Assembly: GCF_018873765.1 (NCBI RefSeq)
Contig: NC_057919.1
Span: 19,446,698-19,510,697, forward strand
Origin: Telopea speciosissima
Lineage: Eukaryota > Streptophyta > Magnoliopsida > Proteales > Proteaceae
DNA: 64,000 nucleotides
Direction: 5' to 3'
Shown here in pieces: positions 58,739 through 64,000 of the stretch (its first letter is position 1; every line of letters starts with the position of its first letter). A program made the translations under genes and the position numbers. Under the pieces are notes generated by a model. That model searched no databases. It saw only the letters and a program-made list of their open reading frames with translations, and was not told the DNA's origin.

Positions 58739-59336
58739 TTTTTTTTTTTTTTTTTTTTTTGGTGCAAAGATCTAATCATTTCTTTGATTCAAAAGAGGGG
58801 ATACAATGTCCAAGATCTCCCCTGAAAAGGTGGGGGGGGGGGGGACCATAAAACAGCTCTCCGGGCAAGAAAGAGACCATTTAGAGACCTTATGGGCTAA
58901 CACATTCCAATAGCAACTGACTTTGACAAAACTACAAAAGGAGAATGAAGATTTTAGGATGCAAATATCCTACACAATACAAGAGATAGAAGGAGTGTTA
59001 GAAAGGGGTAAACACTCGATGAGGGAGAGACAATCCGATGATAAAGAGATCAAGCAAACTCCAAGCCTGCGAGCAGACACGAGAGCCAATGCCTCGCCAA
59101 CCAATGCCGACGCCAAGGCAAGATGCTCAGTAGCAATCAAACACAGCGTCCCACCAAGATCAAAACCAATGCAACCAACTTCGAGAGCATTGGGGCTTTT
59201 GCATGTAGCTGTGTCTACAAAAAGGGAGAAAGCTCCCACCGGCCCAGGGGGGTAGCCAACCCCAAGGTCCCAGAAACAAAAGACGCGGGGGGGGCAAGGG
59301 AGGAGATAAGGCAACCTCGATTCCCTTATCAACCGA
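58739..59336 (-). mobile_element. 5'-truncated LINE (598 bp) with 11-bp target-site duplication
   Basis: On the minus strand an RNase H domain of the RVT_3 type is read (VGCIGFDLGGTLCL near 59180-59140, then VGEALALVSA and SDCLSLI), ending in an A-tail that appears as the T-run at 58739-58760. Flanks are TGTAAAGAGTT at 58728-58738 and 59337-59347. Confidence 0.9.
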
Positions 59337-59347
59337 TGTAAAGAGTT

Positions 59348-60512
59348 CAAGACAAACCAACTTGGTCGCTGGCCTTGAGTTTTGTTTCTCCATTGCTACA
59401 AATTTCCAGAACTTTATCCTATTTAAATGTGTAAATATTGATGTGAAGGATTATCAGTTTATGCACTTAGCCTATAAATTGTCATCTAAGGCTATTAAGT
59501 CCCATACCTGGGGAACTGTTACTACGGATGTCATTTTTTTTTTCTGTGGATGTCATTTTGGACACTTCAGTTTAATGCTTTCTTCGTTTTTAGCCTGTCA
59601 TCAAAACATACAGAAATTACCACTTCATTGCAAGATTTTAAAAAGCATCCGAACTCATTCATCTGATGGATATCCAATATCTCAGGCTCAATAAAATTAG
59701 CCAGGCCTCAAGCTTGCAAAAGAAATTGACAACCCCAAGATTACAAGGTTAGGCTGAGTTCAAGACTTGGTGGTGAGTGGAGATCCAGTCCTCAACCCAC
59801 CCACTACAACTATGAACTAGTTTCTAGTTTGTGAAAGAATGACCAAGCAAACACACCCAACCATCACAACCACTTGCATGTTAATGGCTGGCAGGCTGGC
59901 AGGCAACCTCTCAGTGGATTCAGACGATACCTCTCAACAAGTAAAATGTTAGTTGTAAAATCACCAAATAGTTTGAATAGTACTGAGCATAATACCAATG
60001 GTGTCACCTTTGCTGACCCAACTTCTTGATACAGTACGTTGCTCTTGCCAATGCCTTAGTATAAGTCCCAAAACCCCCCATTAGGTTCTTTCTAACGAGT
60101 ACCATAAAACATAAATCGTATCAGGTCTCAGATAAATATCACCTCTACACTTTCCAGATCTCATGAATCCTTCTCCAAACTTTATGAGATCTGGGTATTC
60201 TTACATACTGATATTTTGCTCACCACCATCTCATGGGTCTGATTTCCTCTCCCCAGAGATCATTACTTGGCCTCCTGTAGCAGGAGATATAACCCTGCCA
60301 GCTTGACTGAAAAATCCTTGCGATATTGCATGGCACAGAATAATTCAGCAAGAGCTGTAATAAAAAAATGGCTTCAAATGAAGTGAAGAAAGAAAATCAA
60401 GATATTATCCACTACGGTGTTAATTTAATAAACCACGGGCAAGAAACAAACTTTCAGGGCTCACCCTCTTTATCTAATCTTTGATTAAGGGCCAGAAATC
60501 AATGGTCTTAAC
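59348..60512. other. Intergenic and probable 3' untranslated region of the RING gene
   Basis: No domain. The segment next to 60513 would be the 3' untranslated region of the minus-strand ligase gene. Confidence 0.4.
59538..59547 (-). mobile_element. Tail-only retroposon insertion, 10 bp, minus strand
   Basis: On the minus strand ACAGAAAAAA lies between copies of GGATGTCATTTT (59526-59537 and 59548-59559). This is the shortest case. The T-rich duplication makes a slippage origin possible. Confidence 0.5.
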
Positions 60513-61593
60513 TTATGTAACCAAGGCTGTCGTTTTACAAATAGGGCACAAATTCTTGTGCTTTAGCCATTGTTTAATGCAGCGAGAATGGAAGTCATGT
60601 CCGCAATCCAATGTCCCCATATCTTCTCCATCAACATATTCTTCCTGCATCATATTAAGTTGCTTAACAAATGTATTCCAATCAAACAGGCTGAAAAGAA
60701 GATCCAGTTAACTCTTACCTGACAGATGCAGCATGGTTCAACCTCTACAGGAGCTCCTATGGTTATTGAGAAATACTTTCGTTGTTTCAGGCACTTCAAA
60801 ATTGTTTCTTCATTCAAACCAGTGCTGACATTTCCTATCCGTTCTTCCAGTGCCAACAATTCCTGAGATTCCAATTCTCATGTCAAGTAAACAATCTTCA
60901 ATTCAAAAGACAGATAACTGATTCCCCCTTTTTCTCCCCCTCACCTCATAAGACATGTTATCAACATCAAGCCGCATGTCTCTGTGCCTATCTTGCAGGT
61001 CCGCAACCCCATAAAAGACTGATTGGTCAAGGATCAGAACATCCTGGTTCATCACCACAAGAGCAAATCAAATTTCAGACCTGGATATGGAGAAGCATTT
61101 TTACATAAAAGAAAAGAGGTCATCTACTGAACATGCAAATGAGAGCTACACAAATGAAATTAAAAACAAAAAACTGTGAAGCACTGGTGAGCTAGTCAAG
61201 AGATAGATACACCAAGGTATTTCTATGCGATTCAATAAGATACCTCGCAGCTTGTTTGCACCATGCCCACATTCTTTTCAAATCATTTTCATAAAGAAAG
61301 GAATATTGAAAATTAATTGAATTAAAGGGATAGTTAGGGTTTGAATTTGTGTGGAGAAGTAAAAAATTCACAAGCAAAACAAGAGAAAAAGAATCGGTTA
61401 CATTTGTCAACCTAAATCAGTTGCTACCATATTATTTTCTAAATCTCCAAATGGTGGTTTTGTAAAGTTTAGAAATAAAAAGATAAATCAGATAAATACA
61501 TGAATCACATGAGGATAAAAAATAAAATAAAATAAAGCTAACCTCGAATCTCAAGCTTTCACCCCTACGCATGAGGTCCAGGACATTGCGAAT
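60513..61593 (-). CDS. RING-H2 E3 ubiquitin ligase, MBR1/MBR2-like (C-terminal exons)
   Basis: Four exons on the minus strand, 61543-61593, 60945-61043, 60719-60862 and 60513-60644, with GT/AG borders in phase 0, encode the last 141 residues plus stop. They read IRNVLDLMRRGESLRFE, then DVLILDQSVFYGVADL, DNMSYEELLALEERIG, and finally the RING-H2 domain with C-x2-C at the end of exon three and C-x-H-x2-H-x2-C-x10-C-x2-C in the last exon, ending TTALVT. This conserved block matches Arabidopsis MBR1/MBR2 (Med25-binding RING-H2) and HIP1/RHG1A-type ligases. Such proteins transfer ubiquitin from an E2 to substrates; MBR1/2 destabilise the Mediator subunit MED25 (PFT1) in flowering control. The 5' exons lie beyond 64000, so the gene is partial in this window. 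A gag-only LTR element sits in the next upstream intron. Confidence 0.9.
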
Positions 61594-61777
61594 CTGTAAA
61601 CAACATCAGCTCCAATTGAATGCTATTTCATTATAAATCTAGCTAAGAACAAAAATTTACAATGTAGTAGCACAAGATAATACTACTGTTTACACCAATA
61701 TTCTTGGTAATAGCACAAGGCTATCATAGCTATAGAGACCCAACTTAATGCTAAAGACTAAAGAGTTGGCTCTCAAT

Positions 61778-61930
61778 TGATGTAGAATTTCAGCAAGAAG
61801 AGAAGACAGCCCTGTTATTTTGGGTTCGGTTCACTTTCTTGGGTCAAGTTGGGCTTAATTTTAACTGCCCAATGGGTTATATGGGCCATAGGTTTAGTTA
61901 CTTGCTGTTTTAGTGAGTCTAGCCCCATCA
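61778..61930 (+). repeat. 5' LTR of the gag-only element
   Basis: TGATGTAG to CCCCATCA, 153 bp, same length as the 3' LTR. Confidence 0.88.
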
Positions 61931-61933
61931 ATT

Positions 61934-61946
61934 TGGTATCAGAGCC
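61934..61946 (+). other. Primer-binding site abutting the gag start codon
   Basis: An exact TGGTATCAGAGCC. The ATG at 61947 follows with no gap, so there is practically no leader. Confidence 0.85.
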
Positions 61947-62330
61947 ATGGAAGAGGGTAACTCCAGCACCTCAAACCAGACCCATGGCTCTAATGTTCAA
62001 GCGATTAAGATGTTTGAAGCAGTTGACTGAACGCATGACAAGGATGGTGCAGCGCATTGATTCTGTATCTAAATATAATACACCTAGGATTGATATTACC
62101 ACAAAGGTGGCGACGCTAGAAGTCCCTCACTATTCTGGACATACAAACCCACACACATTCCTTGATTGGTTAGATTCTCTAGAAGAATATTTTGACTGGT
62201 ACAACTTGACAGAGATGTGGAAGCTTAGATTTGTTTATTTGTGATTGACTGGCCATGCTAAAGAATGGTGGAGATTCCATAAAGAGAGGCTCAGAGTAAA
62301 GATAGATGAACTTAGGACTTGGGAGGGGAG
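61947..62330 (+). pseudogene. Ty3/gypsy-type gag remnant
   Basis: The frame opens MEEGNSSTSNQTHGSN at 61947, is interrupted by a stop near 62026, then continues in another frame with the retrotransposon gag block VPHYSGHTNPHTFLDWLDSL at 62122-62181, EEYFDWYNLTEMWKLRF, a stop at 62242, and LTGHAKEWW. The F-x-G-x4-P-x2-F-L-x-W pattern is typical of gypsy gag. At least one frameshift and several stops make it non-functional. The following 700 bp has no recognisable domain. Confidence 0.82.
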
Positions 62331-63065
62331 ATGAAGCACACATTGAAGAACAAGAACCTACCAGAACATGTCCAAAGAAAGTTCTTCCTTCAACAAGATT
62401 ACCACCAAAAGACATTTAAAATTGAAGAGAACTTGAAACAGCTGTTATAAAGTTGAATTCGCATGTCAAAGAGTATTGAAAGTCTGACACCAACAATGTT
62501 AAGGTGAAGGTTGAACTCAATTTTACACTACCAAAGGAAATTGAGAGAGCACCAGTCAAAGAAAAGGAGCCTGAATTTGATGATAAAACATACGTGATCA
62601 CAGTGATCTATGATGAAAAAGAAGAGACAATGCTTGAAGCTTCAAAGGTGTTCAGTCAATAGATAGAAGATTCTATTGAAGGTCTATGTTGAAGAGAACA
62701 AAGTAGACAGCTGAAACAGTGGAAAATAAAGCAATGGTCTAGAAAACTCCACAAGAAATCATCAACATTCATGACGCTGTTCTTGAAGAGGTAGAGCTCG
62801 TACCTCAAGCTTTCGATGACAAGACTCCCAAAGTTGAAGACTCTATATACATATTTTACAGTTCTTATTGGTTCAGAGGTTGAGCAAATAGAGTTTGTCA
62901 TTCCACCAAAGTTCTTTGAAGAGAAAGCTCCACACCTTGCAGACTACATTCCAAACATCTGGGAACTACTAGAATACTATTATGGGCTGCAGATGGATAT
63001 TCATCACACACAATTGACTCGACTCTACAAAACTCGAGGTCGAGTTTTTTCAAGCCAGGGAGAAC

Positions 63066-63218
63066 TGATGCAGAATTTCAGCAAGAAGAGAAGATAGGCC
63101 TGTTGTTTTGGGTTTGGTTCACTTTATTGGGTCAAGTTAGGCTTAATTATGAATGCCCAATAGGTTATATGGGCCATGGGTTTAGTTACTTGCGGTTTTA
63201 GTGAGTCTACCCCTATCA
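63066..63218 (+). repeat. 3' LTR of the gag-only element
   Basis: TGATGCAG to CCCTATCA, 153 bp. Confidence 0.88.
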
Positions 63219-63223
63219 TCAAT

Positions 63224-64000
63224 ACTCCCCCTCCACCAACCCCACACCCCACCCAAAAAATAATTACACTTTTGAGTATTAATTCTGTTTCTATAGAGCA
63301 GGAGGATGGTGTATTTGGTACTCACGAGAAAGGTAGGTTATTATAGGGTTCTAGGTAGGTTCACAAAAGACAGTGAAACAGTATCAGGTTTAATGGGGGA
63401 AATATTCCTAATTTCAGGGATTAAAATCCCCTGCAACTCTGAGTTTCATCTCAGATTTCCCTTCTTCCCTAACCAGCACTCCACCAAAAAATGCACATAG
63501 ACAACTGATTCCACATCCTGCTTCTTTTCATAATATAATGATGTTACTGTAGAAAAAGTAACTAACGGATTCTCAGAGCAACTGCACACTTCAAGTAGTT
63601 TGTGACAATTGGTGTTCCCACAGCCCTCTGAACCTCGACTTTCCCTCATGTAATAGATGACAACCACCAAGGAGACACTAGTTAGGGACTATATATTCAT
63701 AACCCCCCCCCCCCCCTCAAAAAGAAAAATGTTTGAAATGCTTATCACCAAACAGTGGTTCCTTCATAAGGTTGCCAAAATTTCACAACTTCAATGATAG
63801 GCTGGTGGATAGAGCCTTGCTGAGTGGCTCACACATTGGGCCACATGGTGATGTTTGATACGGTGGACAAGAAAATATGAGGTTGTCAAAAAAAACATAT
63901 GAGAAGGGGGGGAGGGGACTTACAGGGATGAACTTTCAACAGTTGACAATCTTCTACCCTGTCAAAGAAAAAAAAGTTGACCATCTTATTTCTTGAGGGC
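63224..64000. other. Probable intron of the RING gene, no exon recognised
   Basis: It lies upstream of the first visible RING-gene exon. 63436-63485 resembles the LTR end at 41025-41080. A C-run at 63703-63716 precedes an A-rich stretch. No exon of the ligase was recognised. Confidence 0.4.

Larger units (their letters stand above)
61778..63218 (+). mobile_element. Compact gag-only LTR element (1441 bp) with 5-bp target-site duplication
   Basis: Two 153-bp LTRs (61778-61930 and 63066-63218) enclose 1135 bp and are flanked by TCAAT (61773-61777 and 63219-63223). A primer-binding site (61934-61946) and a polypurine-like CCAGGGAGAAC before the 3' LTR are present. The only recognisable coding sequence is a Ty3/gypsy-type gag; no protease, RT, RNase H or integrase. 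By eye the LTRs differ at about 15 of 153 positions, so it is an old insertion. It is antisense to the RING gene. Confidence 0.88.

Noticed and set aside
58923..59255. 110-codon plus-strand open frame
   Set aside because: It is the complement of the RNase H region of the minus-strand LINE at 58739-59336.
1..64000. CRISPR arrays, bacterial operons, riboswitches or Rho-independent terminators
   Set aside because: The window is plant nuclear DNA; the only regular repeats are short tandem duplications without spacers of uniform size.

Overview
This window looks like nuclear DNA of a flowering plant. The protein-coding genes have short exons with consensus GT/AG splice sites and plant-specific families, and the remainder is AT-rich and crowded with plant Ty1/copia and Ty3/gypsy LTR elements, L1-type LINEs, tRNA-derived SINEs and MITEs. 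I cannot name the species from the sequence alone.

Three host genes can be supported, all on the minus strand. (1) 19377-20613 is a three-exon bHLH transcription factor of the ZHOUPI/RGE1 (bHLH95) type, 315 aa, apparently intact. (2) 33863-46908 is an eight-exon SPATULA/ALCATRAZ-type bHLH transcription factor, 457 aa, apparently intact. Its fourth intron has grown to about 10.9 kb through retroelement insertion. (3) 60513-61593 holds the last four exons of a RING-H2 E3 ubiquitin ligase of the MBR1/MBR2-like family; its 5' exons must lie beyond the right edge. The two bHLH proteins are developmental regulators (ZHOUPI in the endosperm, SPATULA in carpel and fruit margins). There is no operon-like link between them, and 13 kb of repeats separates them.

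Region by region: 1-6461 is a decayed copia element on the minus strand with its 5' LTR and primer-binding site visible. 6862-9470 is a 5'-truncated, internally deleted L1-type LINE. 9561-11942 is a young-looking, internally deleted copia element with a perfect target-site duplication (TSD). 11943-19131 is a nest of older LTR fragments, a solo LTR with perfect TSD, and a short LINE with a 15-bp TSD. 19143-21080 is the ZHOUPI-like gene and its flanks. 21081-33862 is intergenic repeat, including a SIRE-like LTR and two hAT-type MITEs in opposite orientation. 33863-47688 is the SPATULA-like gene and its upstream region. 47689-60512 is intergenic repeat with a foldback element, a hairpin and several LINE pieces. 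60513-64000 is the RING gene with a compact gag-only LTR element beside it.

The most unusual pattern is a set of eleven very short insertions (10-34 bp), each made mostly of an A-tract, often preceded by TTTACC or a run of C, and flanked by 8-16 bp direct repeats. They look like LINE/SINE retroposition events in which almost nothing but the 3' tail was copied. They occur throughout the intergenic regions and in intron 4 of the SPATULA-like gene.
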